Source: Diphasiastrum complanatum
Taxonomy: Eukaryota > Streptophyta > Lycopodiopsida > Lycopodiales > Lycopodiaceae
Reading direction: 5' to 3'
NCBI GenBank assembly: GCA_029204225.1
Contig: CM055099.1
Location: forward strand, 62,542,642 to 62,606,641
Length of the DNA: 64,000 nt
Below are positions 38,755 to 49,371 of this stretch, piece after piece. The stretch's first letter is position 1, and the number at the start of each line of letters is the position of its first letter. Both the position numbers and the translations under genes were made by a program. Below the pieces are notes generated by a model that worked only from the letters and a program-made list of their open reading frames with translations, made no database searches and was not told the origin of the DNA.

Positions 38755-39681
38755 TTGTTGGAGAGCCGCGACATAGATGACTTTTTAGGATCATCTAACC
38801 AGGGAGAGCCACGAAGATCAACAAGAAACAAGACTCAACCTGAAAGGTATGAAGCAAATTATGCTCTCTTATCTAGCATTATTCAAAGCAAAGAACCTTC
38901 GACTTATGGTGAAGCGAAGGATGATGATATTTGGGTCAAGGGCATGGGAGAGGAGATGGAGTCAATTGCTAAGCATAGCACATGGGACTTAGTAGAACCA
39001 CCAGTTGGCAAGAAACCCATTGGTTGCAAATGGGTATACAGGACTAAGTACCATGTAGATGGAAGTATAGCAAAGCACAAGGCAAGATTGGTGATCAAAG
39101 GGTATGCACAGAATAAAGGTATCGACTATGAGGAGACCTTTGTGTCGGTTTGTAAGTGGAATACTCTACGTCTACTTGTTGCTTTAGCTTCACATTTTGG
39201 TTGGCCTTTGCATCAGATGGATGTGAAATCTGCTTTTCTAAATGGTGAGTTAGAAGAAGAAGTGTTCATGGATCAACCTGAAGGCTTTGTAGCGAAGGGA
39301 CAGGAAAATAAAGTATGTCACTTGAAGAAAGCGCTTTATGGTCTTAAACAAGCACCACGTGCATGGTATGGCAGGATTGATGCCTACTTTCATTCGAAGG
39401 GGATGGTAAGAACACATTCTGATCCAAATCTTTATGTCTTATGCTTTGATGGTATGCTTGCTTTGATTGTTCTTTATGTTGATGACTTGATTATTACAGG
39501 AAATAATCAAGAGATGATAGACATGATCAAGAAAGACCTCATGGAACAATTCGAGATGACATATCTCAGCCTGATGCATTACTGCCTTAGAGTAGAAGTG
39601 TGGCAAAAAGGACATGAAGTGGCTTTAACACAGGTGAAGTATGTCAAAGAGTTGCTGCACAGGTTTAGGTTGCAGGATTGA
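38755..39681 (+). pseudogene. Copia element 3 reverse transcriptase
   Basis: Open for 308 residues. RRSTRNKTQPERY, the conserved start; WVYRTKYHVDGSI, KARLVIKGYAQNKGIDYEETF, MDVKSAFLNGELEEEVFMDQPEGF, LKKALYGLKQAPRAWY and LIVLYVDDLIITG (YVDD) follow. A stop after RLQD ends it before the RT tail. Between 38600 and 38754 the frame is lost once. Confidence 0.92.
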
Positions 39682-40436
39682 AAACCAGTAAACACTCCTA
39701 TTGAACCAGGTAAAAAGCTTTCTGAGCTTGATGAGTCATAGTCATTTGATGCTATGCTGTATAGATAGTTAGTAGGGAGCTTGATTTACCTTACCACGAC
39801 TAGACCAGATATATGCTATGATGTTGGCATTGTAAGTCAGTTTATGGCAGCACCTACAGAAACGCATTGGAAGGCAGCTAAATGCATTTTGCGTTATGTG
39901 AAAGGCACTTCAGAGTATGGCTTGATTTACAGGAAGCATGATGGTTTATTTGAGTTGTGTGGCTATGTGGATGCGGATTGGGGAGATGACTATGATGATC
40001 GTAGATCCACCATAGGGTATGTATTCCAGTTTTGTGGTAGTTGCTTTTCCTGGTCTAGTAAGAAGCAAAGTACAATTGCTCTTTCCACCACAGAAGCAGA
40101 GTATAAGGCAATGTGTAGTGCAGCACAGGAAGCTATATGGTTGAGACAAATCTTGCAAGAAATTGGCATGAAGCAGAAAAATCCCACGAGACTTTACATA
40201 GCGACAGTCAGAGTGGCATTAAGCTAGCAAAGAATCCAGTGTTCCATGCGAGAACTAAACACATTGAGATTCAGTATCACTTTATACGTGAGAGGCTGCT
40301 GAGTCGTGAAATTCATGTTGTTCATTGTAGCACAGAAGAACAACTAGCTGATATTTTCACTAAGCCACTTACTGGAGATTAGTTTGATAAGTTTAGATCA
40401 AAGCTTTCTGTACTTAAAGTTTGTTGACTTTAATGC
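39682..40436 (+). pseudogene. Copia element 3 RT tail and RNase H
   Basis: NTPIEPGKKLSELDES, then stops and GSLIYLTTTRPDICYDVGIVSQFM, HWKAAKCILRYVKGT. RNase H: GYVDADWGDDYDDRRST, FSWSSKKQSTIALSTTEAEYKAM, and after one shift (40140-40200) LHSDSQSGIKLAKNPVFH, HIEIQYHFIRE and EQLADIFTKPL. It ends LSVLKVC. Four damaging changes were counted. Confidence 0.9.
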
Positions 40437-40472
40437 TATGTATATGACTGTATAAAAAGTAGACTCTACTTT

Positions 40473-40481
40473 AAGGGAGAG
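40473..40481 (+). promoter_or_regulatory. Polypurine tract of copia element 3
   Basis: AAGGGAGAG, directly before the LTR. Confidence 0.85.
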
Positions 40482-40755
40482 AGTTAGAATTAAAGTAGAT
40501 TCATTGTGTTGCTGTACTGTGGGTCCTATCAGTGGATAAGGATCAATTGGCCTCGCCATGAGGCAAGTCGACGGGACATGCATCCCACCAACAGCAACCT
40601 GGGTCATGCATGGGTTGCCTGAGTGAACAACTATATGTATAGTGTAATTTCATTTTGAGAAATACAATTGCTATGTGAGCTTGCTGTGTAGAGTGTTTTC
40701 TGTCTGTGTTACTATGTAGCATGATCTGTGTTCCTATACAAAGCAAATTCTAAGT
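40482..40755 (+). repeat. 3' LTR of copia element 3 (274 bp)
   Basis: Same length and same ends (AGTTAGAATT ... AATTCTAAGT) as the 5' copy. Most differences are G to A or C to T, as expected from decay of methylated cytosine. Confidence 0.9.
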
Positions 40756-40760
40756 AGTAG
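40756..40760. repeat. Right target-site duplication of copia element 3
   Basis: AGTAG, identical to 34920-34924. Confidence 0.85.
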
Positions 40761-41203
40761 AGTATCTCTAGGGACAAAAAAAATGGTCTACATGATTCAT
40801 GGAGTTAGTACAAGTTACAGGTAAGGACGCTGAAGTCCACCAAATATAGTACTATGCAACAAAGTGAATCAACAAGGGGTCACTATATTCATCAAAAAAA
40901 ACTTTGAACTCACTGCCAAAATCAGTGCCAGTGAAGGAAATATCATTTGCCAATGATCTGAACAGTTCCAAACCCTTCACTATTCAGCCAAGTAGAATAG
41001 CTCAAGTCACTAGCAGAGACAAAACCCTCAAGATCTCTCTCAATTTTCACTGTCTTGGTTCTCCTATTTGACCATGGCTAGAACACATCTTGATAAGTCC
41101 AAATTGAGTTAGGGGATCCATGAACACTAAATCCCAGCCCTGTAGGCCAAAAATAGTAAAAATCACTTAAACCCACCTACAGGCTTGGCTTAAACTTGCC
41201 AAG
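40761..41203. other. No gene recognised
   Basis: Flank of the copia insertion. No similarity to the truncated gypsy LTR on the other side of the copia could be seen. Confidence 0.4.
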
Positions 41204-42414
41204 ATGGTGAAGGAGGATAAGGATAAAGGCAAAGCCATAATAGATCCTACGCGACCAGTCAAAAAACTCAAGTTCACACAAGAGTTGGACCAGATTTCAT
41301 TGGGGGAGAAGAGGGTCTCACCCCACATGCATCAGATGACCGTACCAGAACTCCTCCCGGTGCCGAAACCCTACGAGGCACGAAAATGGTGGAAATGAAC
41401 GGAGCCCCTTTTGAAGACCTGCGAGTTTCAAGACTATTCTCTTCCTATATGCCAATTTACGATCATTGTGGAGTATGCATTCCGCTCAACCATTCAGGAT
41501 ATTCCGAGCTTCAAGTATAGGCTAAACTAAGTGACACACACTGTCTCATTTGCCACAAAAGCTCTTATGGCAATTGGCATTCCTGACGGGCCAAGGCGCA
41601 TGTTGACACACAAGACAAGGGCCGTGAAAGTCAAAAAGTATATGGACATTACTAAAAAGGCATGGTGCACAAATGATGGCCTATTACTTGAAGCCATCGT
41701 CGATGAAGTTATTCAAGGAGCTGCTACCTTCATAGTCAACTTCTTTGAGGTGGCAAGGTCAAGGAAGGGCTCGCATTTCAATGACCTTCTTTATGTACCT
41801 ACTGGCTACTATTACTGAGCCAGACGGATACAACTACAGTTGGGCCCACCTAGTCCAACTACAGTTGGGCTCACCTAGTCCAACAAGAAATTTTTAAGGC
41901 CCTTCTTTCTCCAAAGAAATAGACTGTGGTGGGACCCCTTCTCACTCAACTAGCAATACACCAAGCGGGCGACCTAATTGACCCTTCAACGGACTTTCCA
42001 ACAGAATCTCCTATTGAGGCCACGTCTTCTAAGGCAAAATCTAAGAAGTCCATGCCAGAAGATAAGAACTGGCAGCAAGCAGTCCAACACCTTTTGGCAC
42101 AAACAGTAGTCCAAGCCAACTCACCAAAATATACTTTTACCACACAATTGGAGTCCATACTAATGGATGAAACATCATCACAACAAGCAGCAACGACTAT
42201 TCCAACTAGCCCTTCAAGGCAGAGCAACCGACTCCAGGAGCTACTCAAGCGGAGGCCATCTCTTAAGCTTCCCCCTTTACCCCATATTTCGATAGAGATC
42301 AACTCACCACCAAGGCACACAACTATTGAAGATCAGCCTAAAGATACCGTGGTAGCAGATACCACCAAAGAAGCTCCAGACACTCAAGGGAAAGAAATTA
42401 TCATTCTTGATTGA
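41204..42414 (+). pseudogene. Decayed transposon-type ORF, unrecognised
   Basis: Three open parts in order: 41204-41398 (MVKEDKDKGKAIIDPTRP, basic; ends KPYEARKWWK), 41531-41818 (SFATKALMAIGIPDGPRR, then AATFIVNFFEVARSRKG) and 41926-42414 (MVGPLLTQLAIHQAGDL, Ser/Thr/Pro-rich with SPSRQSNRLQELLKRRPSLK, ending EIIILD). A basic head, one globular part and a long low-complexity tail resemble the plan of the extra gypsy gene at 49-52 kb, without clear sequence identity. A 27-bp tandem duplication (CAACTACAGTTGGGC) lies between the second and third parts at 41828-41882. Confidence 0.4.
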
Positions 42415-42464
42415 GGAGAAGGGTCGCCCATGCATATCTATATGGGATACCCTGATGGAGCTCA

Positions 42465-42479
42465 CCCCCCCCCCCCCCC
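42465..42479. repeat. Poly-C run (15)
   Basis: Homopolymer seven bases before copia-type LTR sequence; on the minus strand a G15 run like an expanded polypurine tract. Confidence 0.9.
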
Positions 42480-42485
42480 TTTGAT

Positions 42486-42563
42486 GTGTACAATAAAGAT
42501 CCGTCCAAATTTAGCCAAACATCAGTCGATCCATTAAGCATATTTGGATCTGATCTTTTCACA
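42486..42563 (+). repeat. 3' end of a copia LTR (family with TGTGA...TCACA ends)
   Basis: Ends GGATCTGATCTTTTCACA and aligns with the end of the LTR at 46739-47291 (GGATCTAATTTTTTCACA). Only the last 78 bp remain. Confidence 0.7.
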
Positions 42564-42575
42564 TGGTATCAGAGT
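42564..42575 (+). promoter_or_regulatory. Primer-binding site after the LTR end
   Basis: TGGTATCAGAGT, one mismatch from the initiator-Met site. Confidence 0.8.
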
Positions 42576-42772
42576 AGGTTGTAGGCTAAAGTTGGCGGTA
42601 GTGCCAAATCTAGTGGAGTATTTGAGAGTGCCATATATTTTAGCAAGAGTTTGAATGGTTCCTTGATCAAATCGAGCATTTTCAGGCATAGAAAGTGGAT
42701 CTTTATGATCATGAGCTCATTTTAGGTCAAATCACTTATCGTAGTCTGATTTTTGTTTCTATTTGTTGGATT

Positions 42773-42960
42773 TGTGAAAATTTGTCAACTATTTTAAGAT
42801 TTTTCATGTTGAATTCATTTGGTAATTTTGAGACCAATATGCATTCTAAACTTAGAGATAGACTTTACAAAGTTAATAAGGCCCGAGAATAATGGATTTA
42901 CTATTTTTGAAAAATTAGGCATGTTGATAAAGTCACATATAGACCTATTGTAATTAGCTT
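42773..42960 (+). repeat. 5' part of an LTR of the same family
   Basis: TGTGAAAATTTGTCAACT and the following 180 bp align, with decay, to 46739-46930. It begins only about 200 bp after the primer site above. Confidence 0.6.
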
Positions 42961-43014
42961 ATTCATGTGCATTGAAGCTAGTTATTTTAGATATAGGGTT
43001 TGGAAGAGATCTAG

Positions 43015-43669
43015 CTGTAAAAAAATAAGATCCAAAACATGATTAATAGATCAATTAGATCTAGAGTAAATTTGGTTGCACATCTAGTTCATCGACAATG
43101 TAGAAAATCATGCATCTAACATGCTAGAACATGGAACAACATGCAAATCTCATTAAAATCACTATGATCCAATATAGTATTGTCCCTATCTGTACAAAAG
43201 CAGTAGTACATCAGCCTTCACACGTGTAAACTCAAGAACAACAAGAAAATTAGCATTCTACACATTAGAAATCAAGATATCAAGAGGAGAAGAGCTAGAA
43301 GAAGACAATAGCATAGAAGATGAACATTTTACAAATGAAGAGAGAACTCTTGAATAAATTCTCCATGGTCTTACAAATATTTATAGAAACAAATGTGTCA
43401 TTTGGCCACTTGCCAAAAATTGCACTGAAATAATTGTTTCTAGGTACTTCACCAAAAACCTAGATTTTCATGACTAGATGCAATGTATCTCAACTAGCCC
43501 ATAGAAATGGGTCCAAATCTGACCTTATCAACTTGTCTACTTGCTAAAAATATTAAGGACACTATTTTTAGGCCTTATTGACATAAAATAATCTATTTCT
43601 AAGTTGAAAATTCACTTTGGCTTCAAAATTGCCAAATTAGATCAACTTAACTAGTTGACGTTTTTCACA
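43015..43669 (-). repeat. Copia-type LTR, inverted copy
   Basis: On the minus strand it runs from TGTGAAAAACGTCAACTAG to a TTTTTTACA end, 655 bp. It aligns along its whole length with 46739-47291 in opposite orientation. It includes the CACACGTGT motif (about 43217) and the leader-like CACTATGATCCAATATAG. Confidence 0.75.
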
Positions 43670-43811
43670 AAAATCATGTTCACATACTTCTTGAAGGTGT
43701 TCATAGTTTGAGGCAAGAATTGTTAGAAAATCTATATGCCCCACCACTATGATACTTCGTACTACCAATGACCACCTCAATCATGTGAGCAATACAATTT
43801 CGATGTAAATA

Positions 43812-44030
43812 GCTCATGAGAAGCTTTCTCAAATTGTGGGTATTGAAGTAGACAAGTGCGGAGGAAATACTCAAAATATGCTCACTTTTGCTTGTGGCAC
43901 AAGGATTCTAAAAAAAAAAATGGACTTTATGGTTGGACATACACATGAAGATATTTATTATGTTTTCAATATCACATCTAAAAAATTAAATCAGAATCCA
44001 ACTTTGATGATGTTTGATATGTCAAGGTAG
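43812..44030 (+). pseudogene. DUF7869-like transposase fragment
   Basis: GIEVDKCGGNTQNMLTFACG followed by KKMDFMVGHTHEDIYYVF fits the pattern of DUF7869 proteins (DNCGxxNKN ... FLVGHTHEDID), domesticated or transposon-borne DDE-type proteins in plants and animals. The D-N-C-G is D-K-C-G and the I-D is I-Y here. The frame continues to FDMSR, a stop, then KFGGGHFETLKAK. No other part of the gene was found. The family match is from memory of the motif. Confidence 0.6.
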
Positions 44031-44336
44031 ATTGCACACAAATTTGGTGGAGGCCATTTTGAGACACTTAAGGCCAAGTTGCTATCATAACTAATAGCCT
44101 AGAAAGAATATAATGAGCTTGATCTTGTAGCAAGGAGTGACTCCCTTGAGGTACACCCTAAACCTCACTACTTTTGATTCAATGGGGTGCTTGTGATGTA
44201 ATGGAAGTACGATTTCATTAAGGCATATAAATCTTGAAGTGAGGATTCATTGAGTCCTAATATTTTAGCTTATTCATGATTATTTTAGCTTATTCATAAT
44301 TGTATGGAGGAGGATGCCAAAGTTGATGTACTTGTT

Positions 44337-44587
44337 GATATTTCATAAGTGTGCAAAAAATCCCCAAGCAATGCATGTTGTCTTGATTTTCAGACCAAGC
44401 GTGTGGAAATTTGCTCTCATAATGTGAATCCTCGTGAAATTTGTTGCACTAGTACCGTAGGATATTTCATAAGTGTGCAAAAAATCTCCAAGTATTGCAT
44501 GTTCATGTCTTAATTTTCAGACCAAATGTGTGGAAATTTGCTGTCCTTACGTGAATCCTCGAGAAATTTGTTGCACTTGTATTGTAG
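44337..44587. repeat. Tandem duplication, two units of about 124 bp
   Basis: Unit 1 (44337-44460) and unit 2 (44461-44587) share GATATTTCATAAGTGTGC, ATTTTCAGACCAA, GTGTGGAAATTTGCT and GAAATTTGTTGCACT, with a few substitutions and small indels. Confidence 0.9.
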
Positions 44588-44589
44588 GA

Positions 44590-46738
44590 TTTGCTACAAG
44601 ATCTACATGAATCGCTTATATAGTCACTATTGTTGGAAAGCTTGATTTGATCCTAAGGAGATCATTTTACTGGTAAACAAGAAAATAGAGATTCAGTAAT
44701 TACCTTTTTGGTGGACGAAAATCAGTAGCTGGTGAGGACGACAAGCTCTTCAGACTTATGTCGAACTCTATTAGTAGCCGATTTCTATGGGCAAGACGTG
44801 GATGGCAAAGCAGTAGTTTGTCATCGTGTTGAGTAGTTGTTGTTAATTGTTTGCAAAAAAGAAAAATTGTAAGATGTCAGACCTGCCAAAAAAAACGAAT
44901 TCTAGCTTGTGTAAGAGTGGTCATAAAAGCATCACAGATAGCTTTTTCCTAGAGAAGCAAGCTAACATATCTTAGTGAATCTTTCATTCTGTCGTTGGTG
45001 CAGCAGTGGGTTGAAGCAGGTCAAATTGGTTGTTGTTTGGCCCTGCTGGCCCAAACATTACAGTGATTAATCACTTCTCTGGACTATTGAATGCATTCAA
45101 GATAAGCCTTTCAGATGAAAAGAAGTTCGAAGTCAAATTTAGCACGTCAGGATAGCAATGAAGCTGCATCCCATCCGATTGTAACTTGTAACTATTCGCA
45201 GAACGCAGCGCTATAACAAAGGTTTTCTGCAGCACAAAGGACTGATAAGGCTTTGGGCGCAGTATCAACATGCCCAGTGACTACTGCATTCATATGCATG
45301 AAAAAGACCTTCGCCATTAGAGACTGGCAGACAGGACGATAGGCTCAAGTGGTGTAACGTTTTGCATGCTCTTTGGTTTCATAAAGTCATGCTATTTGTT
45401 TGCGAGGTGGGTCTTCCAATTATATTGTATGATATATGTATGGAAAATACAAAAATACATTATGTTTAGCTCGAGATCCAACGTTTCTTGGGTGCCAAGC
45501 TCGAGGCCACCTTGGAAACCAAGATGCATGTGCATGCATATGTGCATGGAAGCTCCCATTCTCTCCGTTGACACCAAAAGGTGTATATATATACATGCAT
45601 GGAAGATTCCAACCCGAAAAAGCAAGAATGTTGTACGACAAAGAGCCTTGCCATAACCGGCTGAAATGGTTGGATTGAAAAAGAAAAATTATGGGGTAAA
45701 ATTTTCTCTCTTTTATTTGAGGTTTAGACAAATGCGTTTATTAGTATTTTTGCTAATGCTATAAGTATCGGTATGTCAAGTTGTCATGATGATTCATTTG
45801 TTATTTATCATTTTAAGTTGCAAGAGCTTACACTATCACAATCATTACCACAAAAGTACTTAAAGGTTTTACAATCATTTTGGGATTTAAAGAGACTAAG
45901 AATTGTGTATGAAATGTCAATTTTGCCAATAAATAGTTGATCTTGATTTGATATACTTTCTTACAATGGGTTAATATTTTGATCTTGAAATATTTCTCAT
46001 TTTGGAATTTTGAATTTGGCAAAGATTCAAGAATATTTACGTTCAATATTCACAAGAATCATGATCAACATTTAGAATATTTTAGTATTTAAGATCAGTA
46101 TTCACAATAATCACGATCAATATTCAAGATATTCACTTATCAATATTCACGATTTCAAATAAATCCTGGCCAACCTTCAGGATGCATCTCTGGGAAGTCA
46201 ATCAATTCTTCATTCAATATATGGAAGACATTATGTATACATTCTACAAAAGAAGGCACAATCAAAAACAATAAATATATATAATAAAAGAAATTACCAA
46301 AATGTATTGTGATCGATTGTCATATTTCTTCATTCAAGCATGTGAAAGCACAATAAGAAGAAGAAGAAGAAGAAGGTAGAATATTGTGGAATCAAGCATG
46401 CATCAACTTTCAAGTCTCCTACTCACATATGTGACTATTATAATCTACATGTTCACAATTTTGGCATGCAATAGCCAAATACATTTCTTGGCTTTTTTTG
46501 CATGAATATAGGCTATGTTCTTTTCTTCATGTATACAAGCTCACTTTTATGTTGGGTAATTGAGCCCCCCACCAAAGTCCAAATCTCAAAAGTGGAGACT
46601 CCCACTATTCAAACTCATCATAAATGACCTAAAAAGATTATGACTACCCTCCACATGTGGGAACATGCTCCACACATGTGAGATTTCACTATGTACATGA
46701 TATGGCAAAAGATCGATTTTGCCTATTTTCACAATTTT
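44590..46738. other. No gene recognised; short degenerate repeats
   Basis: Frames at 45366-45731 on both strands overlap one another and show no family motif. At about 46018-46160 AATATTCACAA.AATCA.GATCAATATT recurs three to four times. An (AAG)n run lies at about 46350. Confidence 0.5.
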
Positions 46739-47291
46739 TGTGAAATTCGTCAACTAGTTAAGTTGATCTAATTTTGGCAATTTTGAGGCCAAAGTGAATT
46801 TTTATCTTAGAGATAGATAATTTTATGTCAATAAGGCCTAAGAATAGTGTCCTTACTAGTTTTAGCAGGTAGACACATTGATAAGGTCGGATTTGGACCC
46901 CACGAAAATCTTGGTTTTTGGTGAAGTACCTAAAAACTACTAGTTTAGGGCAATTTTTGGCAAGTGGCCAGATGAAACATTTATTGTTATAAATAGTTGT
47001 ATCGGCATGGATAATTTATTCAAGAGTTCTCTTCATTTGGAGAACTTTCATCTTCTATGCTATTGTCTTGAGCTCACACATGTGAAGTATGATGTTCTAT
47101 TGTTGTTATACAGATAGGGACAATACTATATTGTATCATAGTGATTTTCATGAAATTTGCATGTATTTCCATGTTCTAGCATGTTAGATGCACAATTTTC
47201 TACATTGTTAATGAACTAAATGTGCAACCCGGAAATTTATCTCTAGATCTAATTGATCCATTATTCATGTTTTGGATCTAATTTTTTCACA
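46739..47291 (+). repeat. Copia-type solo LTR (TGTGA...TCACA)
   Basis: 553 bp from TGTGAAATTCGTCAACTAG to GGATCTAATTTTTTCACA. The ends form the 5-bp inverted pair TGTGA/TCACA. Neither a primer site nor coding sequence follows, so it stands alone. It is the best reference copy for the fragments at 42.5-43.7 kb. Confidence 0.7.
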
Positions 47292-48284
47292 ATTTTATGG
47301 ACATTTTCTTAAGGCCTCTCTTTCTCCATGTACTAGTTCTTGAACATAGCTCCTTGCACTCATCATAGTTCGTGTCTTGGTGCACAATTTTCGTAGGCTT
47401 CAAGTTTCTCACATTTGTCAATTAGTTGTTAACTAGTACTTCTTGTATCATAATGCATTACATTGAGCATGCTCATGTCATCCTCATTAAAAATGTTTAA
47501 TTAACAAATTGACATGTCAAGAGCAGTTTGTAATTAAAATCATATAACGATGTAAGAGAAATTATCTTATGTTGATGATTCTATTGTGGTAGTGTGATAT
47601 CACATTTTCAATAGATACAACATATCATTTTCTATCATTTTATTGCACATTAAGAATTCTATCATCGACATTGTTTGTTCTAGCAAAATCATTGCTATAA
47701 TGATGACAAGATGCATATTTGATATTGATTGGAAATGTCTAAGTGTTTAATGTCCCCTGGTACTAGCCCTTTTGCGGGTAAGGGGGAGCACTTGGATATT
47801 TTTGTTAGACCATTACTATTTATTTGATTAGCAATATGTGACAATCTATTGATATCTACCTCATTGACCCAGTCAACCCATTTCTACAACATACATGTTC
47901 AACTTGTAGATGAAACCAAGTGCTTATGTAATCCAAATTTGTAAGATCCTCACTATTAGAATTTAGTGAACTAATCAATATTGTGATCCCAAAGAAGTAG
48001 TTTAGCTTCATCCATTGTCAACCTGGCAAAAGCAATGGCACTATCACTAAGGAGATGACATGGGGATATTTTTTAGATAGTTATTTTTTAGCTTGTAAGC
48101 TATGAATGCTCTCGCAACACACAAAAATGATTAGAATCTAAATTCAAAAAATCAAAATTTGTAACATTGTTGCACTCGGTTGGGTCAACTAGAAACAACA
48201 AAATGTCTTACTATGGTCTATGTGTGATCTTTAAATTTTATTTTAAGATTATATACATGTGTTTCATTCGGCTCTCTAACCTCC
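47292..48284. other. No gene recognised
   Basis: AT-rich, no sustained frame, no repeat identified. Confidence 0.45.
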
Positions 48285-48500
48285 ATACATCTGTCACTAG
48301 TAGCAAGTTCTATAGAGACACATTGATCAATATCTAAAATTAATGCTATTTCTCTAATTTTTTGGTTCTATGAATTAGATCCCTTAGTCTTCTTGCTCTC
48401 CTAAGAAGAAATGGTTCTTAGTCTCTTTGCCATAAGTTTAGGTCGGGGGAAGCTTCAGCATGATTGGCAGTTTGTTTCATTTTAGGATGAGAGAGTGATG
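48285..48500 (-). pseudogene. Possible gag start of a gypsy element
   Basis: On the minus strand, after the primer site at 48528-48544, a frame reads MKQTANHAEASPDLNLWQ and, past a stop, LRRARRLRDLIHRTKKLEK. A basic, helical start is usual for gypsy gag, but no gag domain is seen. Confidence 0.35.
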
Positions 48501-48527
48501 CGAAGGAGCTACAATTTCATGAGTACT

Positions 48528-48544
48528 CCCCGGCAACGGCGCCA
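48528..48544 (-). promoter_or_regulatory. Gypsy primer-binding site (GGCGCC type)
   Basis: TGGCGCCGTTGCCGGGG on the minus strand is the primer site common in non-chromodomain plant gypsy elements. LTR sequence should lie to its right; its other end could not be fixed. Confidence 0.75.
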
Positions 48545-48832
48545 AAAAAATGTTGGACCCTTTTCGTGCCTCCCTAATCGTCACGATCAAGAGGGCAAAG
48601 TTAGGGTTTGGCCCACCAAGGGTGTCAATCTTGGCATTCTCCAATTTTATTTTGAAAATTTGTATCTAAACTTCACCAATCTGGATCTATTTGTTTGGAT
48701 AAGCACGATGAAGATGCTCATCTTCGTGTCTTAATTATGTGGGATCAAATGTAAGTCAATTCATGGTTTCATATTTGGGATAGCATTTTGAATATTGCAC
48801 CATATACAAAACCATGAGTGATTGATTGGGAA

Positions 48833-48845
48833 TGGCCCTGATACC
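48833..48845 (-). promoter_or_regulatory. Second primer-site-like sequence
   Basis: TGGTATCAGGGCC on the minus strand, one or two mismatches from the initiator-Met site, preceded by ACCAACA. It suggests that a copia or chromovirus LTR end was joined into the gypsy sequence here. Confidence 0.45.
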
Positions 48846-49371
48846 ACTTTGTTGGTGATATGAAATAAGAATGATCAGGCCGTAGTAGAAATAGGAGGCC
48901 GTCCTTCCCAACAAATAAAATATAAAAAAAGTATATATTTGAATTTGGTAACAACAAAAAAGATATTTATATCATTGCTAATCATATAAGCTAATTAACT
49001 TCCTGAACAATGAGATTTAGAACTACCTACCAGAGCATTAAATTTATTACAAAAGTATGAATATCCACGTTCAGCTTAGAATATAATTTAAATAAAATGA
49101 ACTATAGGTTTTAAGAATGCCTACTAGTGTAACAAGTGCTTTATCAAAGTCCTCAAAATACAAAACCATATTTCTATCATCAACTCGTCCAGAATAAAGA
49201 TCAAATGAGTCTTGTCAAATTCTTTTCTTTGAACTAGATAGGTTGATTTGATTTGATCTTTGAACTATTGATGATAACTAGAATCAAACTTCAAAACATC
49301 TTCAAAACTTCAGAGATCTGGATTCAGCATCACATAGAAACGTCACCACAATATAGACAAAGAATGAATAT

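Noticed and set aside
40761-41203. Continuation of the gypsy LTR on the right of copia element 3
   Set aside because: If copia had inserted in the LTR, its last 150 bp should resume here; no similarity was found. The LTR was truncated before the copia inserted.
45366-45731. Several overlapping frames of 60-100 residues on both strands
   Set aside because: Five frames overlap in the same 350 bp, none with a motif; caused by low stop density around ATGCATGTGCATGCAT repeats.
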